The notes beneath the pieces were generated by a model. It saw nothing but the letters and a program-made list of their open reading frames with translations. It was not told where the DNA came from and did not search any database. The position numbers and the translations under genes were made by a program. 64,000 nucleotides of DNA from Melanopsichium pennsylvanicum (Eukaryota > Basidiomycota > Ustilaginomycetes > Ustilaginales): assembly GCA_900208305.1 (NCBI GenBank), contig OAPG01000012.1, positions 496,001 to 560,000 of the forward strand, written 5' to 3'. Position 1 is the stretch's first letter. Every line of letters starts with the position of its first letter. Positions 51,669-61,914 of this stretch are shown here, piece after piece.

Positions 51669-54600
51669 ATGGCGTCGACTCAGGCCGCACAGCCTGTGCT
51701 CAGGACAAAGACTCCCTCTTACCACGCTCCACCGTCCACAGACCCTCTGTCAGGCGCCACAATTCATACCGTTCGATGCCTTGACACTCCAATCCACCTC
51801 GGCTACCACCTCATCCCTCATATCGCCAAGACTCTTCTTTCCACGCTTCGTTCCTCCACCTACGTCCTCATCACCGACCAGAACCTCGAATCAAGATGCA
51901 GCGTAACTACTGCCTTCCGTCGCGAGTTCGAAAACGCCGCTGCCCACCTTTCTCCTACCCACACCTGGAGGTTGCTCACCAAGGTCATCCCGCCTGGCGA
52001 GCAGTCCAAGAGCCGTGAGGGCAAGAACGATATCGAGGACTGGATGCTCGAGCATCGTGTTACTCGTGATGCTGTCGTTCTTGCTGTCGGTGGTGGTGTC
52101 ATTGGCGACCTTGTCGGTTTCGTTGCTGCCACCTTCATGCGCGGTCTCAAGTTTGTTCAGATCCCCACCACGCTTCTCGCCATGGTCGACTCGTCTGTGG
52201 GTGGAAAGACTGCCATCGATCACCCGCTCGGAAAAAACTTGATTGGAAGCTTTCACCAGCCAAACTACGTCTTCATCGATGCTGCTTGGTTGAAAACTCT
52301 CCCACCACGCGAGTTCAGCAATGGTATGGCCGAGGTAGTCAAGACCGCCGCCATTTGGGATCCAGTCGACTTCGCAAAGCTCGAATCCAGTGCTCCTGCC
52401 ATCCGCTCTGCCGTGCTCGGTCCTTTCGCCAAAAACGCTCCTATAGACCAGGGTAGGACGCTCCAGACTCGAACCGAGTCCCAGTCGCTTCTGCTCGACG
52501 TCATCCGCGGATCCGTCGGTGTCAAAGCTCACATCGTTACCATCGATGAAAAGGAGACAGGTCTCCGTAACCTGGTCAATTTCGGCCACACTATCGGTCA
52601 CGCCATCGAGGCCGTACTTACTCCCGAAATGCTTCACGGCGAATGTATTTCTATCGGCATGATCCTCGAAGCCGAAGTCGCACGTTATATGCACGGTCTG
52701 AGTCAGGTAGCCATTGGCCGTCTCACCCGCTGTCTAAAGGAATACGATCTTCCCGTTGCGCTCTCTGACTCTCGCGTCACGCGCCTCCCCAAGTCGCTCG
52801 ATGTCACCATTGATCGTCTGCTTGATATCATGAAGGTGGATAAGAAGAACTCGGGTAGTAACAAGAAGATCGTTCTTCTTAGTTCGATTGGTGACACTGT
52901 TGAAGACAAGGCCTCCACCGTGAGCGACGATATCATTCGCCGTGTTCTCTCCCTCGGTGCTACCCTCACGCCCGTCCTCGAGCAGCCCAACAACCCCAAC
53001 GTCGTCCTCTCGACCCCCGGATCCAAATCCATCTCCAACCGAGCTCTCGTCCTCGCTGCTCTTGCCGGCAACACTTGCCGTCTTCGCAACATGCTCCATT
53101 CTGACGACACACAGGTCATGATGGCTGGTCTTCACGACCTTCAAGCTGCTCGCTTCGAGTTTGAAGATGGCGGAGAGACCATCGTCGTCCACGGCAACAA
53201 CGGTGCGCTTCGTCGTCCGGACAACAACAAGCAGATCTACCTTCAGAACGCCGGTACCGCGGCTCGTTTCATGGCAACCGTCGTCACCTTGGTCGAAAAC
53301 GACGCCAATCAGGAGCCCGTGGTAATCACCGGTAACAAGCGCATGAAAGAGCGTCCCATCGGTGCTCTCGTCGATGCACTTCGATCCAACGGCACCGACA
53401 TTGAGTATCTCGAGGGTCAAGGCTGCTTGCCTTTGGCTGTCAAGGGCACCGAGCACGGTTTCAAGGGCGGAAAGATCCAACTTGCTGCTACCATCTCGTC
53501 GCAGTATGTCTCCTCGATCTTGCTTTGCGCTCCGTACGCTGCCGAAGAAGTTGTGTTGGAGCTCGTGGGCGGTCAGGTCATCTCCCAGCTCTACATCGAC
53601 ATGACTATCGCTATGATGGCCACTTTCGGCATCAAAGTCGAGCGTCTTGTCGACTCTATTACTGGTCGTGCCTCAAACACTTACCGCATCCCAAGGGGAC
53701 ACTATGTCTCGCCAGAGATCTACGACATTGAGTCTGACGCCTCCAGTGCCACCTATCCTCTTGCTATCGCCGCCATTACCGGTACCGAATGCACAATCCC
53801 CAACATTGGTTCCGCCTCTCTTCAAGGTGATGCACGATTCGCCAAGGAGGTGCTTGAGCCAATGGGCTGCACTGTGCACCAGACTGCCACTAGCACCACT
53901 GTCATTGGTCCCAAGATCGGTCAATTGCGTCAGATCGGTCTGGTCGACATGGAGCCTATGACCGATGCCTTCCTTACCGCGTCAGTCCTCCTCGCTGTGG
54001 CTGCTCACCCACCTGCCAATGGCTCAACTTCTACTTCGCGCCCATCTACCCGCATCACCGGTATCGCGAATCAGAGGGTCAAGGAATGCAACCGTATCCG
54101 CGCCATGATGGACGAACTCGCCAAGTTCGGCGTCGACACCAAAGAGCACGAGGACGGTCTCGAGATCTTCGGCATCGATTACCGCCAATTTTGTCCCAAT
54201 GTCCGAGTGCATTGCTACGATGATCACCGTGTAGCAATGGCCTTTTCCGTCCTCGCCTCGCTCGCCCCTGGTGCCATTCTGGAGGAGAAGAGGTGTGTCG
54301 AAAAGACCTGGCCCAACTGGTGGGATGACTTAGAGCGAAAGCTCGGCATTCACGCTCATGGTGTCGATCCAGAATGCTCGCCTAGTCTATGCATCTCTCC
54401 TTCGCACTTCAAAGCTCCCACCGCGACCTCACGTGCCGGAAGCCAAGCTGCCAAGCTTTCCGAGCTCACGATGAGCAAAGCGTTGACTCCAAGAAAGTAC
54501 CCCAAGGATGCGACAATCATCTGCATCGGTATGAGGGCTAGCGGCAAGACGTTCCTGGGTGCCATTGGCGCAGCTGCATTGGGAAGACATTTCATCGATG

Positions 54601-56810
54601 CCGATGTGGTGTTCAACGAGAAGCTCGGCGCCAAAGACGGCCTGGGTGACTTTGTCAAACAACACGGTTGGCCTGCATTCAGACAGATGGAGATGGAGAT
54701 CCTGCAGGAGCTGGTTCTCCATCATCCTACCAATGCTCTCATTTCTTTGGGTGGTGGTGTCGTGGAGACAGAGGCTTGTCGCGAGATTCTGGCTGAGTAT
54801 GCGCAGACCAAAGGACCGGTGGTGTACATTGTCAGGGACACAGATGCGATTGTCAAGTTCCTCGCCAACAGTGATCGTCCAGCCTACGGCGAGCCGGTGA
54901 TGGATGTCTACTGTCGTAGGAACCCTTGGTTCAGCGCTTGCTCGAGTGTAGAGTTGGTCTCCTATTCGGGGGGCGAGAGTTTGGCGGTGCAGCCTTGTGC
55001 AATGAACGTGCCTGACCCTTCTTTCACTATCCAGAAACGGTTTGGATTGGAGAACGAGGTTGCAAGATTCTTCAACTTCGTCACCGGCCAAGACACGAAC
55101 CAGATCCACGATCTTGTGGTCGACTCTCGTAAGGGCGGACGAAGGACTTACTTCCTCAGTCTCACTTTCCCCGATGTAGTGCCAAAGCTGGAGCTGATCC
55201 GAAGCATGCAGAGCGGTGCGGACGCTCTCGAGTTTCGTGCTGATCTGCTGAACCCCACCGGTGAGCCAATCACAACGCCTCAAGTTCCCCCTGCCGATTA
55301 CGTCAAGAGCCAATTGGCTGCACTGCGCCATCGCACTTCTCTGCCCATCGTCTTCACCGTTCGCACCTCGTCCCAGGGCGGGATGTTTCCCGATCACGCC
55401 CATGCGGAATACTTTGAAATGGTCTCGCTGGCTATTCGTCACGGATGCGAATATATTGATCTTGAACTCGGATTCGATGACTCTCTCCTTGCTGCAGTCA
55501 ACGGAGCTAAGGGCAACACTCAGATCATTGCCTCTCACCACGATTGGTCCGGTAAGCTGGATTGGGAATCCGACGCCGTTGCCAAGATCTACCAAAGAGC
55601 TTGCAAATTCGGCGATGTAGCAAAGATCATCGGGAAGGCGAACACCATGGAGGACAACTACGCTCTCGAACGATTCCGTGACAAGGTGTCGGCTGGCGCA
55701 ATCAAGCCGTTGCTGGCGGTCAATATGGGTGCTGTGGGGCAATTCAGTCGCATCGTTAACCCGGTCTTCACCCCCATCACGCACGAAGCTATGCCGGTGA
55801 AGGCAGCTCCAGGTCAATTAAGCTTCAAGCAGGTGCAAACCGCACTCAGTCTTATTGGTCAAACGAGTCCGTTCAAGTTCGCATTGTTCGGCAGCCCGAT
55901 CAGCCACAGCCTGAGCCCGCTCCTTCACAACACCGCGTTCAAGGCTATGGGCCTTCCTCACCAGTATGAGCTCCTAGAAACTGCCGAGGTGGACGAGGCG
56001 GTTGAGACTTTCATCAAGTCTCCCGAATTTGGTGGAGCCAGTGTGACCATCCCTCATAAGCTCGCCATCATGAAGCATCTGGACCAGGTCAGCGATGAGG
56101 CGAAAGCCATCGGCGCCGTCAATACCGTGATCCCGATTCGAAATGCTCAAGGAAATGTGACCAGTCTGGTGGGCGACAACACAGATTGGATTGCCATTGA
56201 ATCTCTTGCTCGTCGTTCGTTGCGAACTGTGCATCTCGCCGATCCCAATTTGACCGGTTTGGTGATTGGTGCTGGCGGATCGGCACGTGCAGCGCTCTTT
56301 GCGCTATACAGGTTGGGGGTCAAGAGGATTCTTCTCTTCAATAGGACTTTGGCGAATGCGGAAGCGTTGGCGAAGGAGGTGCCTATCGAGTGGAACGTGG
56401 TTGTCATCTCTTCGCTCGACGAGATTGCTGTTCTCCCTGTCGAAGCGACTCCTAGCGTGGTGGTCAGTAACATCCCTGCAGAAGGTACTACGTTGGATGC
56501 AAGTGCTCATGAATTGATTCACCTACCCAAGGCAATCCTGAGCAACCCTACGGGAGGTGTGGTTATCGATATGAGCTACAAACCGTACAGTACCTCGCTC
56601 ATGCAGCTCGCACAACAGGTCAACACGACGGCGGAATTGGCAATCGGCACAAACATCACAAAGGCTCCCAAAAGGAAGTTGTGGAGTGCAGTGCCAGGGA
56701 TCACGATTCTGTTGGAACAGGGTTGTCATCAGTTCCAGCGCTGGACCGGCAGAGAGGCGCCCAGGGCGGTCATTGAGGAGGCTGCTTGGGAGGTTTATCT
56801 ACAGCGCTAG
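51669..56810 (+). CDS. ARO1: Pentafunctional AROM polypeptide (shikimate pathway)
   Basis: Cytosolic multi-enzyme catalysing steps 2-6 of the shikimate pathway, from DAHP to EPSP. The 1713 residues carry five domains in fungal order: 3-dehydroquinate synthase (about 1-410, GGGVIGD near 141); EPSP synthase (about 430-890, PGSKSISNR at 450-458); shikimate kinase (about 945-1130, P-loop GMRASGKT at 954-961); type I dehydroquinase (about 1150-1385, catalytic His in SHHDWSG at 1290-1291 and Schiff-base Lys1323 in KIIGKA); and shikimate dehydrogenase (about 1395-1713, SHS near 1412 and the NADPH loop GAGGSARAA). Key residues look intact in all five. The gene is one uninterrupted exon. The length suggests a short insertion around 785-800 (Ser/Thr-rich) in the EPSP synthase part. 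Confidence 0.98.
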   Translation: MASTQAAQPVLRTKTPSYHAPPSTDPLSGATIHTVRCLDTPIHLGYHLIPHIAKTLLSTLRSSTYVLITDQNLESRCSVTTAFRREFENAAAHLSPTHTWRLLTKVIPPGEQSKSREGKNDIEDWMLEHRVTRDAVVLAVGGGVIGDLVGFVAATFMRGLKFVQIPTTLLAMVDSSVGGKTAIDHPLGKNLIGSFHQPNYVFIDAAWLKTLPPREFSNGMAEVVKTAAIWDPVDFAKLESSAPAIRSAVLGPFAKNAPIDQGRTLQTRTESQSLLLDVIRGSVGVKAHIVTIDEKETGLRNLVNFGHTIGHAIEAVLTPEMLHGECISIGMILEAEVARYMHGLSQVAIGRLTRCLKEYDLPVALSDSRVTRLPKSLDVTIDRLLDIMKVDKKNSGSNKKIVLLSSIGDTVEDKASTVSDDIIRRVLSLGATLTPVLEQPNNPNVVLSTPGSKSISNRALVLAALAGNTCRLRNMLHSDDTQVMMAGLHDLQAARFEFEDGGETIVVHGNNGALRRPDNNKQIYLQNAGTAARFMATVVTLVENDANQEPVVITGNKRMKERPIGALVDALRSNGTDIEYLEGQGCLPLAVKGTEHGFKGGKIQLAATISSQYVSSILLCAPYAAEEVVLELVGGQVISQLYIDMTIAMMATFGIKVERLVDSITGRASNTYRIPRGHYVSPEIYDIESDASSATYPLAIAAITGTECTIPNIGSASLQGDARFAKEVLEPMGCTVHQTATSTTVIGPKIGQLRQIGLVDMEPMTDAFLTASVLLAVAAHPPANGSTSTSRPSTRITGIANQRVKECNRIRAMMDELAKFGVDTKEHEDGLEIFGIDYRQFCPNVRVHCYDDHRVAMAFSVLASLAPGAILEEKRCVEKTWPNWWDDLERKLGIHAHGVDPECSPSLCISPSHFKAPTATSRAGSQAAKLSELTMSKALTPRKYPKDATIICIGMRASGKTFLGAIGAAALGRHFIDADVVFNEKLGAKDGLGDFVKQHGWPAFRQMEMEILQELVLHHPTNALISLGGGVVETEACREILAEYAQTKGPVVYIVRDTDAIVKFLANSDRPAYGEPVMDVYCRRNPWFSACSSVELVSYSGGESLAVQPCAMNVPDPSFTIQKRFGLENEVARFFNFVTGQDTNQIHDLVVDSRKGGRRTYFLSLTFPDVVPKLELIRSMQSGADALEFRADLLNPTGEPITTPQVPPADYVKSQLAALRHRTSLPIVFTVRTSSQGGMFPDHAHAEYFEMVSLAIRHGCEYIDLELGFDDSLLAAVNGAKGNTQIIASHHDWSGKLDWESDAVAKIYQRACKFGDVAKIIGKANTMEDNYALERFRDKVSAGAIKPLLAVNMGAVGQFSRIVNPVFTPITHEAMPVKAAPGQLSFKQVQTALSLIGQTSPFKFALFGSPISHSLSPLLHNTAFKAMGLPHQYELLETAEVDEAVETFIKSPEFGGASVTIPHKLAIMKHLDQVSDEAKAIGAVNTVIPIRNAQGNVTSLVGDNTDWIAIESLARRSLRTVHLADPNLTGLVIGAGGSARAALFALYRLGVKRILLFNRTLANAEALAKEVPIEWNVVVISSLDEIAVLPVEATPSVVVSNIPAEGTTLDASAHELIHLPKAILSNPTGGVVIDMSYKPYSTSLMQLAQQVNTTAELAIGTNITKAPKRKLWSAVPGITILLEQGCHQFQRWTGREAPRAVIEEAAWEVYLQR

Positions 56811-57172
56811 ACGAATCGTTTTGGGTGCTGATCCAGATTTTGTGTTGATTGACTGCTTTTGTGTGCAATCAGTAGATTGCTATTATAAATTTTTTGGGCA
56901 ATTTCATGGGGCAATTTCATGGTTTGGTGCAAAGCGCGTGTCTGAGTATGACTTGAAGTAACAAGTGTGAGACTGAGTGTGCGATGAGCATCGGTAATTG
57001 TCGCTTTAAGAGAAGGCAAGAAATGATGTTATTTTAACTGGAATTTTCAACATCATACGCTACAGGACGGTTCTATATTGTTACTGTACTTGATTCGAAT
57101 TGGTTGAGGAGGCGTGTGTGTGTGGTGATTATAAATAATATCTGGATTAAGAAGTAAGAAGTGTGTAGTACT
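56811..57172. other. Short convergent intergenic region
   Basis: 362 bp of 3' flanks. It contains a direct duplication of GGCAATTTCATGG (56897 and 56910) and one TACTGTA motif at 57082. Nothing else was seen. Confidence 0.5.
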
Positions 57173-57754
57173 TTAGAGACCCTTTTCGCTGAGAGCAAAA
57201 GCGAAGGAGCGAATAGCTGTCCAAAGACCCTGTTTTTCATTTGTCTTGTATTCAACATTGGCACCTTGAGCTGCCTTGAAAATCAACAACAAACCTGCAG
57301 TAGGAGCTACAAAGTACACCTCTGCCTCACCCTCATTTTTTCCCTGTTCGTGAAGTGTTGCTACCTCAAGAGGGTACTGACCTCCCCTTGGACCCGAGAT
57401 GGTGAATTTTTTTCCGTCAAAAAGTTCAATCTCTCGTGTGTTCTTCCTAAGCTCCTCTTCGGTTACACTTGGTGCAGTTGCCAAGATGAATATATCCACG
57501 AGTTGACGCACTTGACTAGGATCAAAAGATTTGGTGAAAGAAGGAACAGAACCGTGAACGCCAAGACCGTCATCACGATCAAAAATGGCATAGTCAGCAA
57601 TGCCGGATGCAGGAGGGATTTGAAGTCGAGCAATCTCGCCAAAGTCAAGGTTGGAAAGAAGTGATTTTCGTTGTGGTCCAGAGAGATCGACGGACGAGGC
57701 TTCGGTTCCAGAGCCAGTATGAGGCCCACGGTTGGCGTCGCTTCCACCTGCCAT
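57173..57754 (-). CDS. Unknown 193-residue protein, possible profilin-like fold
   Basis: Not recognised as a named family. The 193 residues have no signal peptide or membrane helix. Order of elements: a Gly/Ser-rich N-terminus (about 1-30); ADYAIFDRDDGLGVHGSVPSF; a helix-like DPSQVRQLVDIF; a strand FDGKKFTISG; YFVAPTAGLLLIFKAAQG; and a final amphipathic helix ending in LSEKGL. This succession of strands with a closing helix resembles profilin, including the aromatic/hydrophobic strand before the last helix. The match is only of layout, and a roadblock or longin-like fold is equally possible. Codon use looks normal and the frame is intact, so it is probably a real gene. A large GAA/TTC repeat sits just upstream of the start. 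Confidence 0.65.
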   Translation of the reverse strand: MAGGSDANRGPHTGSGTEASSVDLSGPQRKSLLSNLDFGEIARLQIPPASGIADYAIFDRDDGLGVHGSVPSFTKSFDPSQVRQLVDIFILATAPSVTEEELRKNTREIELFDGKKFTISGPRGGQYPLEVATLHEQGKNEGEAEVYFVAPTAGLLLIFKAAQGANVEYKTNEKQGLWTAIRSFAFALSEKGL

Positions 57755-60543
57755 TTTGATAAAAAGAGTTGATGTGTGAGAGAGAAGAGAAGGAGATGAA
57801 GAAGAAGAAGAAGAAGAAGAAGAAGAAGAAGAAGAAGAAGAAGAAGAAGAAGAAGAAGAAGAAGAAGAAGAAGAAGAAAAAGAAGAAGAAGGGAAACAGT
57901 GATAGTTTTGTAGTGAGGTTTTCTTCGAGCTATATGCTTAGAGCAAAGAAATACGTTCCAATGAGGTGAAGCATGTGGAAGAAGCAATGGCTCAGGGATA
58001 TATATACTGTACGATGTAGAGCAGCTGAGACGCTCTGTCAGCTTGCACACCACGTCAACTCGCGTAGGTGGCTCAAGAGCGAGCGAGAGAAAGAATGTCA
58101 ATTCCCGGTGTCGAGTGACGCAACGTCTAGCTCATCATCTTTCGGCTCGGAGTTCAACAGGAAACTCGCCTTCACACATCCAAGACACAGCTGGACCCTG
58201 AATCTCACCAGACGTGGGAACACTTGCGTTTCTCTTCCTGTGAGCTCCTTCAACCATTTCAGGGCATTTCAGCGGAAGGTCTTCGAAGATGTTCCGGTTC
58301 ATGTGAGCATGGGCGAACTCATTTAGCTCATTGTGCACAACCAAGTTGCAGATCGAAAGAAGAAATTGCTTTGACTGTCAAATGTGAGCAAAGGGAGAGA
58401 TGCATGATGAGTGAGGATTACTTCGATCTGAGTTACTTTAACCTTAACATGAGCTCAGCTGCACGTCAGAGTTTGGCTCAGGCACAAAATGACAGGTGGT
58501 GCACCACTGCGTGTGTGCTGATGTTGGTGTGTCAGCTACGACCTCCACTCTGTTGTTTGCATTCACATATTCTTCCGATGCACCAGAAAATCGCCGACGG
58601 ACTCGACAGTTGGCACCTCACGTGCAGCAGGGACGTATCTACCTGTCGGTAGACCTTCCCCATGATATATCAAAGGGAGCTGTGCGCCGAGGAAAAGCTG
58701 GTGTTCAGCCGACCGCTCACTGGAGGCCAGGGGTCAACTGCGATTGAGCAAGGCTTGGGTGACTGAAGAACGTTGTAATTTAAACACGAAAAAAAAGAAC
58801 GAAAAAAATGTCTGCAAAATTGAGGACCAAAAATCTGTCACAATTGTCACACAAACGAATGGCGGAAGTTGAACACCGGAGCAACTCCACTTCTGACGGA
58901 TGCCAGAGACCTTTGACAACAATGATCTTTCAACAAAAGAAGCACACCAGCGTTGGCTGTTCGGAAGCAGAGGTAATTCAGAGCGAAGGCAATGTCAGCG
59001 TGTACATTTCCGAGCTCAGTTCCAAATGCACCTCCAGGGCGCGGCGCGTGAAAACGTCTCGATGTATACGTGTGTCTGTCGGTATGTTATCGATCGTAGC
59101 ATTAACTGTACTTGCTATATCCCTGCAATGATCCCTTGCGCACGGTACCTTGAGCACCACTTCGGATTTCACGGACGACTCTGATGCCGTTGCCCCTTTT
59201 TCTTCATTATTTTTGAGGCTTGACAGCGCACGCGATCCGTGCAGAGCTAGAGCTCATTTGCAGAGACACCATGAAGGTGATATGCGGTATTTGAAGACGC
59301 TTTCAGCTTGCAAACAGTGCTGTTTGGGCTGAAATGTCGTCCCAAATAGTGAGGTTGTCACGGGACTATAGTATGTTTGTATGTCAGTTGTGAGTCTTGC
59401 AACCAAACTTTGCCCGTGGTTTCTGTATCGGAGTTGGGTTAGCGCGCGCAGGTGTTGGATTGGCTCTGCACAACGTGCGACTGTTCCATTCCGACTTATT
59501 CGATACTATGGCGATCTGGAACCACGGAACCGACGAATGAGATAAAGAACAGAACGGTGAGGCTGGAACACATGCTAACCATTGTCAAGATTGACTTTCC
59601 TCATTATGATCCGATCGACACGTAACGACAAATTTTTCTCACGAGCACTGCAGAACCTAAAGCGTCTCTGAGACTTATAGTATGAACAAAGCAAGCACCT
59701 CTCCTTCGTAGAACTCGGACCCAGCTAGGGCGATGCGGTTTGCACTTTTGCTTCGCGCAATAATCGAGCGGTCAAAGTGTCCCTCTTGCTGCTGTGATCC
59801 GCTTCTTCGCACAAATTCTTTGCATACGTACCACTTCTCACACATTCTTGTGCGAAGCACCTTAAAGTTTCAGCCTTTACTCGGCGGCTTCCGTTTTTTT
59901 TTTTCGCCTGAAGGTGTGCGTGATTAATTGCGGAAAGCATGTGAGAGTCCTTGCAGCGAGCTGTCACAATGTCGCAGGAATCAACAACGTGAACTGTGGA
60001 GAGCTGTGCGTGAGTAAGATTATGCAAGTGTAATTTGCTGCTCCTTCCATCCGCACAGGGTCTCTGAGTGGGAAACCGGGTACTATCTGGGGTTTGTTGG
60101 GAGAAGAAGTGGTTTCTTAAATTGACCGCCTCTCGCAGAGAGCAGAGCGTCTTGCAATCTGGCTTTGATATGCTAGTTGCTTAAAAAGAACCGATCTCGG
60201 GAGCCAGCGACCAAGGCTGATTCTCGAGTCTTCCTTACCTTACCCTCATCAAAGAGTCGACCTTGCTCGCTAAAACTCGCCGTTTGAATCATCTTTTCTG
60301 AACTCGCCGCTCTTTCTATGACCTTTCGTCCCTCTTTGACCAATCACACCATTCTAAGATCAGCACCGTCGTACCAATAAGAGTGAGTGCGATCGGAGTC
60401 GAAAGACAAGCCTGTAAAACCACCACGGTGATCTGCAACATCGCCCTAACCCATTATAGCTGCTACATTAGATAGCATCGCCCAAATCTTCCATCATTCC
60501 TTCCCACTTTGTTGATCCATCGACCATTCGAACGGCGCCCAAG
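57755..60543. other. Large intergenic region between divergent genes
   Basis: 2.8 kb between the starts of the 193-residue protein and the seven-helix protein. After the GAA repeat it contains only short frames without family resemblance, one TACTGTA motif (58005) and a CT-rich leader before 60544. No RNA gene was recognised. Confidence 0.4.
57798..57890. repeat. (GAA)27 microsatellite with interrupted tail
   Basis: 27 uninterrupted GAA units (57798-57878), then AAA and three more GAA (57879-57890). It starts 43 bases upstream of the ATG of the minus-strand 193-residue gene, so it reads as a TTC tract in its leader or core promoter. Confidence 0.97.
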
Positions 60544-61914
60544 ATGGATACCGCGGCCCTTCTCGCCTCAAAAGACTTGTATGCCCATGCCTATCCGCCA
60601 CCCTACGTGCCAATCTCCATCGCCACCGCCGAAGGCCCGTACTTGATACTCATCTTCGCCCTCACGCTTTTATTTGGTGTCAACCTTGCCTTATATGCCA
60701 TGTATCTTCATCTTTTCTGCTCGTTACCTTTTTTTTCTTCTGGTCATCATGCTCGAGATCCAGTGCTTCTCCAACTAGCGGTCTTCATCTGTGTCGCCTG
60801 TAACGCGATTCTTGCCATCTTGGGCTTTATCGCCTACTATCACGCCTCGCTCATAGAGCTGTATTCGGAAAAAGGTTTCAACGTGAACAAGATCGAATGG
60901 TTTGTTCCCGTGTACCACATCTTACAGGCGATCCCAGAAGCGATTGGGCAAATTTACTTTACCCTTCGGATTGCAAGACTCTTCAACGCCCGACTGTTAT
61001 CCACGCGCTTTGCACTCATCATTGCTTTTATCGGTATCTTGGCCCAGTTTGTCATAATGACCTGGCTCGGCGCAGCATTTCTAAATGTGGGATACAAGTC
61101 TCACCTGCTAGTGCCCAGCATTCGACTTTGGATAAAAGGCATCATCTTGGCCTGGGTGCTCATCTTCGTCGCGTTGGAGCTGGCTATGACAATTACGACC
61201 TTGGTGAGACTGGTCGTTCTTAGGAGGCAGACCAGGATGGATGCAGCGAGACGGGTGATATTCAATTTGGCGGTGTACTCGTTGCATGGACAGGTGCTTT
61301 TGAGTGGATCCAGTTTGGCGTGTCTCTACTTGTTTGACAACAGTGTGGAAGGATGGTATACGCCAATGTATCTGGTCAACGGAGCACTGTATACGGCAGT
61401 CATGCTGGCAAATTTGAACTATAGAGTCGTCGTGGCTGGCGCGATGAAGCAGGCTCAGAGCGAGTATAGCCCTTCCAGCGATGAAGAAAGAAAGGCAGGC
61501 AGGGCTCAAGGGTTCCGTCTCGACCAGGTCCGCACTGTCACTGAGCCTTCAACATCAATGACGATTGTTCCGGAGGAAGTTCACGAGACTGAGCATAACG
61601 AAGAAGATGGCGGCCAAGAGAGCCGAGATATGTGGAGGAGGCAGAGCGATACGGTCATAGCGAGCATGTTCAACACGACGTCGCAACACCAGATCGAGCC
61701 CAGAGCCCAGAGTCAAGCGCATTTGTTCCATTCTCAATCTGGGCCGCAAGATCACTGCGGCAATGTGTTTTCAAGGAAGGATAGCGAGGAGTTTGTGAAC
61801 CCCGATTCTGTTGCGAGAGGCTTCAAGAGGGGAAAAGCAAAATCGCCGATGCCGCTGGTATTGATCACAACCCGCACCAGTCTCGAGACCAACGAGAAGG
61901 ACCTCAACTTCTAG
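60544..61914 (+). CDS. Seven-helix membrane protein of unknown function
   Basis: 456 residues. The first ~300 contain about seven hydrophobic helices: about 28-58, 72-98, 115-140, 155-180, 195-222, 240-262 and 275-297. There is no signal peptide, so the N-terminus may be extracellular as in receptor-like proteins. The remaining 150 residues are a hydrophilic cytosolic tail rich in Ser, Gln, Glu and Arg, with possible phosphorylation clusters (YSPSSDEERK). The overall plan recalls the orphan seven-helix proteins that are numerous in basidiomycetes. It lacks recognisable signatures of pheromone receptors, cAMP-type receptors or opsins (no retinal lysine context seen). Function unassigned; the gene itself is well supported by its long intact frame. 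Confidence 0.75.
   Translation: MDTAALLASKDLYAHAYPPPYVPISIATAEGPYLILIFALTLLFGVNLALYAMYLHLFCSLPFFSSGHHARDPVLLQLAVFICVACNAILAILGFIAYYHASLIELYSEKGFNVNKIEWFVPVYHILQAIPEAIGQIYFTLRIARLFNARLLSTRFALIIAFIGILAQFVIMTWLGAAFLNVGYKSHLLVPSIRLWIKGIILAWVLIFVALELAMTITTLVRLVVLRRQTRMDAARRVIFNLAVYSLHGQVLLSGSSLACLYLFDNSVEGWYTPMYLVNGALYTAVMLANLNYRVVVAGAMKQAQSEYSPSSDEERKAGRAQGFRLDQVRTVTEPSTSMTIVPEEVHETEHNEEDGGQESRDMWRRQSDTVIASMFNTTSQHQIEPRAQSQAHLFHSQSGPQDHCGNVFSRKDSEEFVNPDSVARGFKRGKAKSPMPLVLITTRTSLETNEKDLNF

Noticed and set aside
54429..55817. 462-codon minus-strand frame
   Set aside because: Antisense to the shikimate kinase and dehydroquinase parts of AROM.
57463..58101. Leu-rich minus-strand and Lys-rich plus-strand frames over the GAA repeat (also 57769-57969)
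   Set aside because: They are the translation of the GAA/TTC microsatellite and overlap the supported 193-residue gene; no real protein features.
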